Below are positions 46,901 through 54,660 of a DNA stretch of 64,000 nucleotides, in pieces. Source of the DNA: Thereva unica (Eukaryota; Arthropoda; Insecta; Diptera; Therevidae); contig CATLJY010000215.1 of the NCBI GenBank assembly GCA_949987705.1, forward strand, positions 61,731 to 125,730, written 5' to 3'. A program made the translations under genes and the position numbers. Each line of letters starts with the position of its first letter. The first letter of the stretch is position 1. The notes under the pieces were generated by a model. It was not told the origin of the DNA and did no database searches. It saw only the letters and a program-made list of their open reading frames with translations.

Positions 46901-47829
46901 CTCGTGTTAGCAACACTATAAAGTCAACAGAAATCACGGAAACCACTTACTCCAATGTTCACATCCGCCTCCGCATTTGAATTTTTTAGCAAATAAATAT
47001 GTAAGGACCTAATGAATAAGAGAACCAATCCCCCAGGATGTGCCAGGAACTATCTTTCTGATGGGAAAATCAATTCCGTTCCGAACTATGTAAATACGTC
47101 GAAGAAGTAAAAAATACGAGAAAATTCCTTTCGCCCCCCACTCCCAGGACGAACCTTTCTCGGTAAGAAAATACACTTGAAGCTCGAGAAAATTGCAAGG
47201 AAAATAAGGAGAACCTTTCGAGAGGCATCCCGGCTGCTCCTTCAGTGATGCTGTAATCCATAATGAATGCTAGTCCATAAGTGTATACCCGTGCTGCTAG
47301 ATGTGAAACAGCATTAGGATTCTCCCCGGGGCTCCTGCTAGTGTGCCTCATAAATCTTCCGATCCAGATATGTGAATACTCCAACCGCCCGCCCGCACTC
47401 ACCCTATCTGTGGGCTGGGTATGGTTGGACTCCTGCTGGAAGGAGGAAGGATGTTTTTTTTCTGGTAGTAACAAGATGTCAACTCCTGTTTCTCTTTTAT
47501 CTATTTTCAGTTCCAATCTGTATGCCAGCAGACACCGCCGACTTCACTGGACGAATGGCGACCGTTACTGGCTGGGGGCGGCTCAAGTACGGCGGAGGAG
47601 TACCTTCGGTCCTGCAGGAAGTTCAGGTATCACTTAGTATTTTTTTTTTTTTCACCTAAATTTAAACAGAATCAAAATCCTTTTTTTTCTTTGTATCCTT
47701 TTTCCTTAGGTTCCCATTATCGAGAATAGCGTTTGCCAGGAAATGTTTCACACCGCGGGGCACCAGAAGAAAATCCTGCCATCATTCCTGTGTGCGGGAT
47801 ACGCCAACGGCCAAAAGGACTCTTGTGAG
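28798..47829 (+). CDS. flz: filzig-type serine protease, six internal exons (gene partial)
   Basis: Joined exons 28798-28960, 29024-31767, 31825-32011, 32062-32246, 47511-47626 and 47710-47829 give one uninterrupted frame of 1171 codons. Order of parts: a six-Cys CLIP-like knot, a Ser/Thr/Pro-rich stalk, CGVRP (the Cys that tethers propeptide to protease), activation site SGR|IVGG, WPWQVLVRESTWLG, TAAHC (catalytic His), ENDLALLELE (catalytic Asp) and GYANGQKDSCE, whose Asp is S1-pocket Asp189, so trypsin-like cleavage is expected. The protease segment closely resembles Drosophila filzig, a tracheal and cuticle apical-matrix protease. Missing are the first coding exon (phase leaves one base upstream) and the GDSGGP exon with the catalytic Ser. 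The latter is not seen up to 64000, so the next intron exceeds 16 kb. That a product is made is inferred from the intact frame. Confidence 0.93.
29024..31767 (+). CDS. flz: flz exon 3: mucin-like Ser/Thr/Pro-rich stalk
   Basis: A single 2.7-kb exon enclosed by TTCCGTTTCCAG and G|GTAAGG. It begins FLFGACCQILGE, completing the cysteine knot. It continues for about 900 residues rich in Ser, Thr, Pro, Gln and Asn, with no cysteines that I noticed. TRRPPTRRPTK-like basic/proline tracts lie near 30395-30450 and 31440-31660. Two non-repetitive islands stand out: DIESIESIILMLNETK (near 29930-29975) and MNILVDKIVQSL...LAEIVEERNVTF (31321-31410), both helix-like and each ending in an N-glycosylation sequon. 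The composition suits a heavily O-glycosylated extracellular stalk. The acidic stretch NDAGEEDIGEETESADNE precedes the protease. Confidence 0.92.
31825..32011 (+). CDS. flz: flz exon 4: activation site and catalytic His
   Basis: Acceptor TTATTTATTTCAG, donor CCAGG|GTATAG. It encodes ECGVRPHVKSGRIVGG, the trypsin-like activation cleavage after Arg, and then GEWPWQVLVRESTWLGLFTK, KCGGVLITNKYVITAAHC and QPG. His57 (chymotrypsin numbering) lies in AAHC, with the usual flanking disulfide cysteines. The upstream 57-nt intron keeps the frame if retained. Confidence 0.93.
32062..32246 (+). CDS. flz: flz exon 5: catalytic Asp
   Basis: Acceptor TTTGTTAACAG, donor ATAG|GTAAGT. Starting FLASLVAVFGEFDISGD, it runs through SVTKNVKRVIVHRQYD to ENDLALLELETAIHYDTHI, with Asp102 in NDLALL. 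A 15.3-kb intron loaded with transposons follows. Confidence 0.93.
32247..32800. other. flz intron, unassigned part
   Basis: First part of the long flz intron. AT-rich, with no element recognised before the gag remnant. Confidence 0.4.
32800..33340 (-). mobile_element. LTR-retrotransposon gag remnant, copy 1
   Basis: The minus strand reads FSSEQRQSIKSFLEQVSEM near 33310-33250 and, about 450 bases on, a zinc-knuckle-like CFSCGRTGHESRC near 32845-32805. The knuckle is one residue short of the CCHC spacing C-X2-C-X4-H-X4-C. Many stops are present. The sequence is collinear with copy 2 at 34050-34540, so the two are copies of one family. The layout is Gypsy-type gag. Confidence 0.6.
33842..34540 (-). 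mobile_element. LTR-retrotransposon gag-protease remnant, copy 2
   Basis: From right to left on the minus strand: RFSDKQTQSINSFLERVNEM (near 34530-34470), MREMFSWISYPIPEAQ (near 34270-34225) and EVESISKLVQL (near 34185-34150). A 70-codon open stretch at 33842-34054 follows, with LLLDSGAIKTVF. DSG followed by hydrophobic residues is the active-site motif of retroviral-type aspartic proteases. No RT, RNase H, integrase or LTRs were recognised beside it. It is fossil, broken by stops and frameshifts. Confidence 0.65.
34616..34755 (-). repeat. SINE family B copy, inverted
   Basis: The reverse complement reads AAGGAGTTCAAACTCGAGGC, then CCTCCTTCTCATGCATCCACC, CTTACTACTAGACATTGCCCC and ATGACTTACGCC. 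These are the same ordered blocks as the copy at 35574-35705. Confidence 0.6.
34940..35140 (+). repeat. tRNA-headed SINE-like sequence
   Basis: GTGCAGGGGTTAGAGCGCCC (A-box-like) and ATGGTTCAAATCC (B box, 34983-34995) stand in tRNA-like order and spacing. A CCTTCTCTTTTCC stretch follows. It lacks foldable stems, so it is a SINE head rather than a tRNA gene. Confidence 0.5.
35574..35705 (-). repeat. SINE family B copy, inverted
   Basis: The reverse complement starts ACAAGATCCAAGAGTTCAAA and runs through CTCCTCATGCATTCTCCAGCC to TACTAGATATTGCGCCATGA. It matches the other family B copies. Confidence 0.6.
35706..37996. other. flz intron, unassigned part
   Basis: No domain was recognised. It includes a CAG/CAA-rich stretch near 36768-36782 followed by G-rich sequence (36850-36900), and AT-rich sequence elsewhere. 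Confidence 0.4.
38009..39551 (+). mobile_element. young 5'-truncated RTE-like LINE with TSD and (TAGA)n tail
   Basis: Flanked by identical 12-mers AAAGAGTAAGAA at 37997-38008 and 39552-39563. The reading frame is open from the truncation point to the stop at 39526-39528. Only seven bases (GGGGCAC) separate the stop codon from the tandem ATAG tail at about 39536-39551. A near-absent 3' UTR and a short tandem-repeat tail are typical of RTE-type elements. The clean duplication and unbroken frame indicate a recent insertion in the flz intron, same orientation as the gene. Confidence 0.9.
38056..39528 (+). CDS. LINE reverse transcriptase, 5'-truncated, otherwise intact
   Basis: 490 codons from the first ATG, with the frame open upstream to 38009. 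RT motifs in order: GKAAGKDGIPPELLK, NWRGICLLSTVGKI, RRQQAGFRKGRS, AFVDYEKAFDSV (catalytic Asp, near 38450), GVRQGCLLSPLLF (38623), LDYADDICLL (catalytic pair, 38748), LNPNKTK and CYLGSIITENGG. The C-terminal region carries LLYGCETWK, WNWVGHTLRR and GRPRTTWRR. The apurinic-type endonuclease that precedes RT in full elements is lost, so it could not retrotranspose alone. Any expression would come from the host intron. Confidence 0.85.
   Translation: MANGKAAGKDGIPPELLKADSSLIADALQPILELAWNTCTFPEDWTEGIIVKIPKKGDLTICDNWRGICLLSTVGKILSHTILSRIREAVDQTLRRQQAGFRKGRSCIDHINTLRIIVEQSTEFRSPLYLAFVDYEKAFDSVNRSFIWQALRRRGLPDKIIELIKALYNNSKCRVLHNGKLSDSFEVSSGVRQGCLLSPLLFLIVINDILVGALDSRTGGIQWGLLDRLKDLDYADDICLLAHRHQELKNMLNNLATESSLAGLRLNPNKTKEMRINANTLERTALNNRDVELVDKFCYLGSIITENGGAEEDVSSRINKARSAYACLFRIWRSTEISTNTKLRLFNSNVKAVLLYGCETWKVTQFITGRLQVFINRCLRRILKIRWQDRISNGELWRRAGQERIDDQIRRRKWNWVGHTLRRDNENLAKQALDWNPQGSRRVGRPRTTWRRTLLAEAATTGRSWSELRAVAQNRVRWRASVSALCPTRD
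39552..39767. other. AT-rich spacer between LINE fragments
   Basis: AT-rich sequence following the target duplication, with no further signal recognised. Confidence 0.3.
39768..40050 (-). mobile_element. RTE-like reverse transcriptase fragment
   Basis: The minus strand is open over KKGDSRECKNDRGISLLSIV, then KIFTKIMQSRL, ARFRPHRGCINQIFALRQL and VVVFIDFKSAFD, where it is cut. This is the finger-to-palm part of an RTE-like RT, up to and including the first catalytic Asp block. It differs in sequence from the element at 38009, so it is another family. It abuts a + strand LINE piece directly. Confidence 0.75.
40055..40440 (+). mobile_element. Jockey/CR1-like reverse transcriptase fragment
   Basis: An open frame with SSGVPQGSILSPALFLIFIN, DLLSIPSNPLLSFADDGT (the catalytic Asp pair in FADD form) and WGKKNRIEFNSTKTKYCLIS. 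These are RT palm blocks of the Jockey/CR1 type. It is truncated at both ends and ends in an AAG-rich stretch (40402-40420). The short piece at 10335-10425 is the same family. Confidence 0.75.
40677..40926. mobile_element. MITE with about 36-bp terminal inverted repeats
   Basis: The left end CCCGAGTAAAAATAAAAAAT followed by GGGCTTACAGCGGGCG is matched by the reverse complement of the right end (CCCGAATAGAAATAAAAGAT, GGTCTTACAACGGGCG). TAT abuts the ends on both sides. The 250-bp interior (GGCTTAAATTTGCCGTCG, ATTTAAATTTTTTGGTTAAG) recurs in the larger relative at 61428-61997. The superfamily is unknown. Confidence 0.75.
40970..41042. mobile_element. possible hAT right terminus
   Basis: GGGCGCATAAA, then GGGGCGCTAAAATACCC and AAAGCCGGCCCTG at 41030-41042, resemble the subterminal and terminal sequence of GGGCGC-type hAT elements seen at 44086-44135. 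No matching left end or duplication was found. Confidence 0.3.
41043..41465. other. flz intron, unassigned part
   Basis: No element or coding signal was recognised. Confidence 0.3.
41466..41785 (-). mobile_element. mariner-like transposon remnant
   Basis: The minus strand reads DELDSVYGEFAPSFTTVKFW (near 41775-41716) and AAEF, the second helix-turn-helix of mariner transposases (family form LDxVYGxSAPSxxTVKxWxAEF). The frame is then lost. One terminus is probably TACGAGGGGGTCTAAAAAGT at 41468, a mariner-type end. The opposite terminus and the DDD catalytic core are missing. Confidence 0.6.
41786..43610. other. flz intron, unassigned part
   Basis: Two overlapping minus-strand ORFs (41907-42315) have no recognisable domain. 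The rest is AT-rich intronic sequence. Confidence 0.35.
43661..43991. mobile_element. MITE with TA duplication and CAACC/GGTTG-rich interior
   Basis: The ends TA|CCCCGTTTATGACT (43661) and AGTCATGAACGGGG|TA (ending 43991) pair over 14 bases with one mismatch and are bounded by TA, the duplication of Tc1/mariner-type elements. The interior (about 330 bp) holds many degenerate CTCAACC and GGTTGAGTTGAA motifs in both orientations, so it can fold on itself. Confidence 0.75.
43995..44140. mobile_element. possible hAT terminus or termini
   Basis: GGGGCCCGGGGAAATTCGTCCCAGC, seen as separate blocks, leads to CAGCGCCGGCCCTG (44083-44096). GGGTAGAGCGAGTGGAGC and GGTCGCTCTAGGGCGCC follow directly. Both resemble hAT subterminal sequence, but I could not pair two ends or find an octamer duplication. 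Confidence 0.3.
44160..45130 (+). mobile_element. non-LTR ORF1 (gag-like) fragment, decayed
   Basis: The + strand reads AESVRKNLLATNYPETILTT near 44420-44480, EQLVTVQGNLLEE near 44480-44520, then EDLIDIMLRRIRVQNRTLSM near 44690-44750 with EWRVLLQAH. These look like ORF1 of R1/Loa/I-type elements. Stops and frameshifts break it. The fragment at 20630-21140 is related. Confidence 0.5.
45131..45579. other. flz intron, unassigned part
   Basis: Probably retroelement-derived by its position between two repeat fragments, but without a diagnostic motif. Confidence 0.3.
45580..45955. repeat. unclassified interspersed repeat, third copy
   Basis: Shares CTCCGTG, GCTCCCCAATT and GCTCCTTGxCTTGGCCCT with the two units at 12150-12540. 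A 113-codon minus-strand ORF (45582-45923) is open but not recognised, and could be a retroelement ORF1 fragment. Confidence 0.4.
45956..47510. other. flz intron, unassigned 3' part
   Basis: AT-rich, then GC-richer towards exon 6. No element was recognised. The acceptor of exon 6 is at its end. Confidence 0.4.
47511..47626 (+). CDS. flz: flz exon 6
   Basis: Acceptor TTATCTATTTTCAG, donor CAG|GTATCA. It encodes VPICMPADTADFTGRMATVT, then GWGRLKYGGGVPSVLQEVQ. The phase matches exon 5, since one base, G, carries over the 15.3-kb intron. Confidence 0.93.
47710..47829 (+). CDS. flz: flz exon 7: ends at specificity Asp189
   Basis: Acceptor TTTTCCTTAG, donor GAG|GTAGGA, phase 0 at both ends. It encodes VPIIENSVCQEMFHTAG, then KKILPSFLCAGYANGQKDSCE. 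The Asp in KDSC lies six residues before the expected catalytic Ser and sets Arg/Lys preference. The exon with GDSGGP must follow but is not in the window. Confidence 0.92.
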
Positions 47830-48723
47830 GTAGGATTTCCTTCATGCAATTTTTTTTTTTTTTGTGAATAATGATGAGAGATTTGATTTCCTAACATCGC
47901 CTCTATTTTGCGATGAGCATCCATCAATCAATAGCGATTATGTATTTGTGCCGACAGGTAGGAGACTGTGTGCTAAGCCAGTCCTTGACTGTGCGGGGGG
48001 ATGGGCGATTGTTTTTCGATCCTATAATAACATGATGGGAATCCAGCCAGATACTGAAGGGTATTATAAAGACACGACACAAGTGGCAATTTCCAGGGGA
48101 GGCTGTTACTAAGGAGGATTTATGTTTATTATTATGATCCTTTAGGAGCAATTTATTTACTTAAGTTGATTGCTACGTAGGAGGCGTTTTGTGGTACGTA
48201 CAGTATTCTGGATATTGTAAATCTAAGGCTAGATAATGGTTGCCAGCATTAGGCGCAATCATTATCAAACTAAGCCTACACATTAATCAGGCCCTAATTG
48301 ATATAATTGTGGGTTTACAATCAAGACTCAAATTTCGTTCAATCATGATTAATTAGGAGAAGGATAACAAGGAGTAATTTTGAAGTGATTTTCGAGTCAT
48401 GTTCGAACTGCCACCTGTTAGGCAGAAGGTTTAAGAAAATTGGCCTAAGGAATAATAATTTTAAGGGATTTAAATGGACTCTAATTAGCTTCACTTCAAA
48501 TATCAACTAAAGTGTCGTCCTCCTTATGAGTGATCAAAAAATGAGCAGGTTATGATGGACAAGTATGCCATGGGTAAACACGGTTTGGGCAATAAAATTG
48601 AGAATACCAGTAAAAATAAAGAGTAAAAAGAAGACCCCAAAAGAATCAGGATACTTGAAGCTTAAATAAATTGTATAGATCGAAGAAAACAGGCAATTAT
48701 CCTGGTGGCCAGAAAGGGTGCCA
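47830..48723. other. start of flz intron after exon 7
   Basis: Donor GTAGGA at 47830. An 82-codon ORF (47864-48112) has no relation to the protease and is judged to be chance. Confidence 0.4.
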
Positions 48724-48908
48724 GTTCAAACGCAAGGTTCACCACCATCTCTTCCAACACCCACCCGGCTCCCCCTAATCTATCCTATCTTGCTCTCTAT
48801 CCTTCGAGCTAAGCTTACTACTGGACATTGCACCATGACGTGTACGACATGACGGACTAGTAGTACAAAGGGTGACACCTAAGCTTAGACTATCACATAA
48901 AAAAAAAT
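48724..48908 (+). repeat. SINE family B copy
   Basis: AGTTCAAACGCAAGGTTCACC, then CTATCCTATCTTGCTCTC, TTCGAGCTAAGCTTACTACT and GGACATTGCACCATGACG. The 3' end is CCTAAGCTTAGACTATCACA followed by TAAAAAAAAA. It is the best defined 3' end of family B in the window. Confidence 0.65.
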
Positions 48909-51900
48909 TGGCATACTCAATAGACCAGTTTTCGTTTGATTGCATAGGTAAAGAAGCATTGGACGTGATTAGTACCTAGTTGGGGGACCGCTTAGTAAAA
49001 TGACAGTTGCTTTTGCAATGGTCGAATGCATTCGTATCTTTAACAGAGGCCTCCATACCGCAATAGGGGAAACATTTTTACATTTGCATGGTTGTACTGG
49101 GAATATCTATATGGAGTATACACTCAGAGTATCTGCCCAGTATCATTTTCACAAAATCTGTAGATGATATGCTAATAAAGAGAAATCATTAGCATTCATA
49201 CCCGATTTTTTAGACTCTCTCATTGGATGCATGGAATAAATAAAAAAAGTGGAACCCGGTTGACAGAGCATCACATTCAACAAAATTCCATGTCAAACTC
49301 CAGTGAAAGCCACTTCGGAAATTTTCCGGTCAATAAAAGGTTCTCCTCCTCGGAGGTAGTCAGAGGTTTCAGAGTAATCAGATAGACCTGGGACTTCCCA
49401 GGCGAATGCGTCACTGAGATCTCATCTTTGAGCCATGGGAAGGCATGAGGCTACAGCTTTTCCTATCTGCGTATATCCCGAGGAGACCTAAAGCTTGCAT
49501 CTCTTTACCAAAAGTTAATCTGGAACATGGAAAGCTTATGCAAATCAAAATCCGACAGTTCCTATGGAAAACTGGCTAGTCATCAAAACAGAGGAACGGC
49601 TGAAAATAGCAGTTCATTATTTCTCCTTCTCAACGAGGAGCCCTCCAAAATAGTTTATAGCCAAATAGTCTGACATCCTTCGTTCTCAAGACACTAGATA
49701 GTCTAGGAAGAAAGCACAACGTCACTCTCGTCTCGACCCAGACAATAGGAACATAGAGGAAATCGAGAAAGCCGACCTATAGCCAACCAAGATGGTTGGT
49801 AAACCAATAGACGGCGGACGCTATTTTTGACCACCACCTGCTGCTAGCCTGTCCAAAGTGGAGAGCACTGGAGGCCTCTAAAAGGACTATCTCTAGGGCG
49901 ACTTGCCCGACTTACAACCACTTACGGAGACGCAAGAAGGGCCTAGGATATAACAAGCAGATCTTGATCTAACTACCTAGAAGCCAAGCTTCAACCAAAG
50001 CTATGCATTATTAGGTACTCTCTATCTAGTATCACTATTGTCTTCGGCCTGGCCAACTGTTAGGGACGACGATCGAACTCTCTTGAGATACACTGAACAC
50101 TGGACGACCACACCAGATTCTGTAACCTACTCACGGCTTATTCCTAGGCCATCTAAAGTTGAGCCGGACTTACACGAGGCAGTACACTTGTCCCTTACAC
50201 AATGGCATATTGTACTGAGGCCGCAAGTTTTCCAAATGTCCCGGCTCTTGATTTTCGATATTCAACATCACCTACCAATATAAAGTGAGACGAAGTGCGA
50301 TTGGCGTTGTAAAATTTAATGGAGGAATAAGTTTCTTACTTTCTTACTCTGAGGCAGTTTAAGGACCCAAACAGATTAGGGCGACGACGGGTGGTGGGAT
50401 GGTGACGGGAAAACGTTTAAAATACACGGGCCACCATATACGGTAACACAAACACCAGGCGGAGCGGAAATATTGAATCTATGGGGAATTGTGCCGCAGG
50501 CCGCCGGCATGTCCCGCATTTCCCCCATTTTTCTAGTATTCAGGCTTTATAATATTATTACAGTCCTAAATACGTACTTAAAGCTTCTTAGTTCAATTTT
50601 TTTAAAGTATTCCTCTAATATTCTTGAAAATGTACCAAAACCCTGCATTTAAGCCGTTTTCCCTCGCTACATTCGTTATATTGATAATAGCAGTTTATTT
50701 TTAACCCAGAAACATCGCCCACATCTTCTAGCATTCATGAGTTTCACCCTTTGACTTGACTCCTTTAAGCTCTGGTACACAAACAACGCTTTCACGACCC
50801 GCTTTTGATTTAATCTTCTTTCAGAGCCAACTCGTCGCGTCCTCCTTCTGGCATCAACACGACCTGAAAGCATCCTTTTGCTCCAGCTACGGAAAAACAC
50901 CTGCACTAAGGGCATTCCATAAACATTATTTCAAACCCGGCAATGTTCCCCATAAACCCCGCTTTCAAGCTATTTCACCGCGGCGTTTCCTGGAAATAAG
51001 GACACCCACCCCCGGCCCTGGCAGGGATAGGTGCTATGTTGTGGGAGCCTGAGAAATGTCGTTCATAAAAATCCCAAGGTCTTAGCAAAAATTCATCCTG
51101 ATACCAAAGAACAAAAGCCACCCCCGGCCCCCGCGGTCGTGTTTCACGCATTTCGTTATTATTAAAATTCTTCAAGATTAAGCTGCTGCCTCCCAGAGGT
51201 CTCTGGCACTCTCAAAGGGCGTATTTCATTGTCTCCACCAACACTCTCTCCCCCGATAGAATCCTTGCAGCTATACTCTTGCGGGCTGGAGGCGGGGGGA
51301 TATTTATGGGGACTTCGTTATGCTCGCTTTGCTTAAGGAACTGTGAAGCGTCCTTTATGATGTCGGTCTTCCTGTGATGACAGTCGAATTTTAATTTACT
51401 TAAGGTAAAGTTTTGGGTTCAGCAGTTCACGCTTGAATAAAATTTGATGAAAAAGCACGAAAACCGGCGAAGATCAGCCGTAATTAAGCGGAGTTTGTAC
51501 AGAGCCTTGTGTAATTGGCAAAATCTTGGATAACGTCGCTGGTGTAAATTACTAAGTAACTAATTGAGAAGATTAGAACTTTATCCCGATTGTTGGGAGT
51601 GTTGTACACGAAATTTAAATCTTCTTACTTATAATGTATTAAGTGGAATTATAAAAGTAGACAAAAACGTGAGTTTTACAAATCTATGTTCATGAAAATA
51701 TGATCTTGGCAGAGCCGTCCTTTTTATTTGTGAACCTCTATTTTCCAAAAATAATATTTATAGGGTTGTTCAATTGACTCAAAACATTTCTAAAGGGCAA
51801 AGGAAAAAGAGCTCAAAAAAGTTGCGAAAGGTAGATGCAACGAACAAAGCCAACAACTTCAAGAGGTTGTGTAGAGAAGCAGTGCTCTCCGTGAAGCTGA

Positions 51901-52068
51901 TCAACAGTTGTGCTCATGTAATTGTGGATTACATTTGATCGGAGTCTTAGCGTCAGAGCTCACTTGCATATCAAGGTGAGAAAAGCCTTTGCTTTCATGC
52001 ACTACAGCAATCGTAAGGGTTCTAGACCAGCCCGATTCTGGTACCTGAAGTTAGCTTGTCCCTGCTTG
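48909..52068. other. no feature recognised
   Basis: Near 49835-49940 the + strand is open over HHLLLACPKWRALEASKRTI, which may be a LINE C-terminal cysteine region, but this is not conclusive. C-rich short blocks (CCCCCGGCCC) recur near 51008 and 51121. No gene is supported. Confidence 0.35.
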
Positions 52069-52339
52069 TGGGCTTGGGTGTGAGCGTTATTCCGGACAAA
52101 AACCTGTGTAGTGAGTTTTTTGCGGTAAGCTTTTGGCGTGAGCATACCGGTGTAAAACTAGTTGAATCTCGACAAACCGGACAGACCAGGTATGCCAGGC
52201 AGACCAACCTACCTGCCTTGTATGTAACTGACTGGTTTATCTGGTCTGTCGAGGTTCAACTAGTTTCACACAGGTGATACTCACGTCCAAAGCTCACCAC
52301 ACAGGTTCTTGTCCCAAATAAAGCTTATACCCAAGCCCA
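52069..52339. mobile_element. fold-back element with about 110-bp inverted arms
   Basis: The left arm (52069-52190) begins TGGGCTTGGGTGTGAGC and contains ACCTGTGTAGTGAG and AAACTAGTTGAATCTCGACA. The right arm (52235-52339) carries the reverse complements (TGTCGAGGTTCAACTAGTTT, CTCACCACACAGGT) and ends ACCCAAGCCCA. The arms differ at roughly one position in seven by eye. A loop of about 45 bases separates them. Confidence 0.75.
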
Positions 52340-52629
52340 GAACTGATGACGCCACTGTGATCATACCCCATATAAGACTAGCTCGCCAGTCTCCACGGCA
52401 ACTTTATAGCCGCAATACCAAGTTACCCCGATGGGCTTAGTCCCGCTGCCTACAAGCCAGCTTTTCATGCACTTTATAGACTAGTAATTTATTTCGAAGT
52501 AGAACAACATGGCGTTCAATCAATTTGTATTTTCGAACTCCTACAATTTTCAAGAGTTCAAATTAAAGTTCATAGCCATTCTTTCAACAACTTCCAATAA
52601 CCTCGAATCGCACCTGCGGATCTTGTTAT
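52340..52629. other. spacer, no feature recognised
   Basis: Sequence between the fold-back element and the LINE fragment, with nothing recognised. Confidence 0.3.
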
Positions 52630-53690
52630 GAAGATAAGGAAAGAAAGCGGGTGATAGAATTGAACCCTGTGGAGCACCAGTCGAGATTATAAAGAATTTG
52701 AGTTCGACGACATCCTGTATGATCTTTATTGAACAGCCAGAACAGCTTTCGAACTGGATCGAGTAATAGAAGGCCTGTAATAGAAGTTCTAAGTTGAGTT
52801 TAGGCCTCTTTTTTGAAAGTCGTAATTCAACTGAAAGGTCACTATCTTCAGTTCAAACGACACGTCACGGCACGCGACTCGACTTTCAGCACAGGGGTAA
52901 ATGCCAAAAGCCTTGGAGATATCCAGAGCAACCAGACCAGATTTACCAAATCGGTGTATACTTTGGCTGAGGTGCTCCTTTAGGCAAACAAGGAGCTCGC
53001 CAGTCCATCTTTTCGATGTAAAGCCGTATTGATTGTCATCCAATATTTGGTTACATTCAAGATATTCTTTCTATTTATTATTGTGCCCATAATTTTGGAG
53101 AGATTAGAAGTGATTTCCTTTGGCGGTACTTAGCAGGGTCACTAGTTTCACCTTTTTTCGGTACAGGCTGAACATGAGCCAGTTTCCAAGAGTCAGGATA
53201 AACTCCGGAGAAGTATGAAAGTGCAAAAGGTTTGCGCAGAGGTAGGTATAGCCAAAGCTGTGCCACAATTTTAAAGAACCATAGGAGAATTTTGTCAGAG
53301 CCAGTGGCTTTGTTGGAGTCAAGCTCTTTGAAACACCTATGTACTTCACGCGTCCTGAAGAAAACTCTATCTATTGAGTAGGCGGAATACTAGGGGGCTG
53401 CATCTCGGTATCGGGTAAGGAAGAATTTTCGGCGGACAGAGATGCAAGTAGGTCGGCCTTTGGTTTGCTTTCTGTGAGCACTTGTTTGTTGTAAATGAAT
53501 CGGTGATGTGGTGCAATTGAAATGGAAATATTCTTAAGATATGTAGATATGTATGATTTCAAGTTGGGACTGAGGAGTTCATTGGCGTTCAAAGAATAGC
53601 AGTTTCGAAAATTGTTTTGGGAAGTATTCTGTGCAAGGGAATGGATTAAATTTACAACCACCGAGAAAAGCAAACGAAGAGTGACAATCT
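52630..53690 (-). mobile_element. decayed Jockey/CR1-like LINE reverse transcriptase
   Basis: Reading leftwards on the minus strand: KADLLASLSAENSSLPD (near 53450-53400), AQLWLYLPLRKPF and YPDSWKLAHVQPVPKKGE (53260-53150, RT finger block WKxAxVxPVPKKG), then DDNQYGFTSKRWTGELL (53040-52990), GLVALDISKAF (first catalytic Asp region, near 52930) and TGAPQGSILSP (near 52690-52650). The order matches an RT domain. Several frameshifts, stops and an Asn-rich gap make it inactive. Confidence 0.7.
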
Positions 53691-53866
53691 AAATCTAGGT
53701 TTCCTCGAGCAATAGCTGCTTGAGATTGTACTCATATTGAAATATTAAAGCCACGCTTTCAATCTTTCTCGGGAATGAATCCCTAAATCGTTCTTTCTAT
53801 ATTTTTGTACATAAACAGCACCTTCTCCAGACAAAGAATACCTTGAGGCTAGTAACCACCACCCTC

Positions 53867-54051
53867 AACTGTTCTTGAGTGTTCACTCAAGAGGGATTTA
53901 AAATTTCCTCTTTATTCACACAAAAGTAGAGAGTGCTCTGAAGTGTCAAAAAATAGGAGTGAAGTGTTTTCGTTGAACTTGACGAAAGTAGATTTTATTC
54001 ACCTCAAGTAGAGTGTTCTCTCAAAAACTTTGAGTGAACACTCAATCAGTT
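53867..54051. mobile_element. small palindromic MITE
   Basis: AACTG and TTGAGTGTTCACTCAA at the left (53867-53890) are mirrored by TTGAGTGAACACTCAATCAGTT at the right (54030-54051). Each terminal 16-mer is itself nearly palindromic. The interior contains further TAGAGTG motifs. No clear target duplication. Confidence 0.55.
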
Positions 54052-54514
54052 TTCATACGCACCACCCGTTGACTATATTTTTTAGTCTGATATTGATGCT
54101 ATAAATGTAGACGACGTATATTTTCATCAGTACGACGCCATCTGCCACACAGGCACAGCTCACGTAACATTGGCTATAATGGGCGAAATAAATAAATAAA
54201 TGACACCTCTTGTTGAAAGACCTTGTATACATCTATTATAAATGGCAATTCTCCTATAAAACGAAAGCTTATGCACCAAAGTTAGCGCAAACCTCTGATA
54301 TTGCTCTAAGTCACTATCAGCTGAAATTTAAATCTTCCTTAATATGAAAAAAAGGAGCATTTTTGCATTTGTGTTGTGGGAAAGAAATGTGGATGAAGTT
54401 TCACGGATATTACAAAAATCAAAACAAAATTTTTGTGCAACGGGGCTTCAACTGCGCAAAGGCAATGTGCTCAATAGTAATAATAGCTGGTTGAGTCAGT
54501 ATTAATGTTTAACA

Positions 54515-54660
54515 GCCTCATTTGAGTGTTATGCCTCCTGAAACGAAGCAAATCCTGTTAACTGGCCCATCAAAGCCTATGACGTTAGCAAGGCCCGTTC
54601 ATAAAGATAGTTGAGTACTTGGTCTCCGTCGGTTTATTGGTTATTCCGCATGGCGTAAGA
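54515..54660 (-). repeat. SINE family A/B core fragment
   Basis: GAGTGTTATGCCTCCTGAAACGA at 54526 is the inverted core block found in family A copies (58103, and forward at 11234) and in the family B copy at 6288. The remainder is diverged; CCGCATGGCGTAAG near 54645 recurs at 34617. Confidence 0.4.

Noticed and set aside
47864..48112. 82-codon ORF directly after flz exon 7
   Set aside because: It lies in the intron after a good donor, does not encode GDSGGP or any protease segment, and has no splice sites in phase.
50370..50405. GGCGACGACGGGTGG as the missing GDSGGP exon of flz
   Set aside because: It reads GDDGW, lacks the Ser and the flanking PLV, and has no acceptor.
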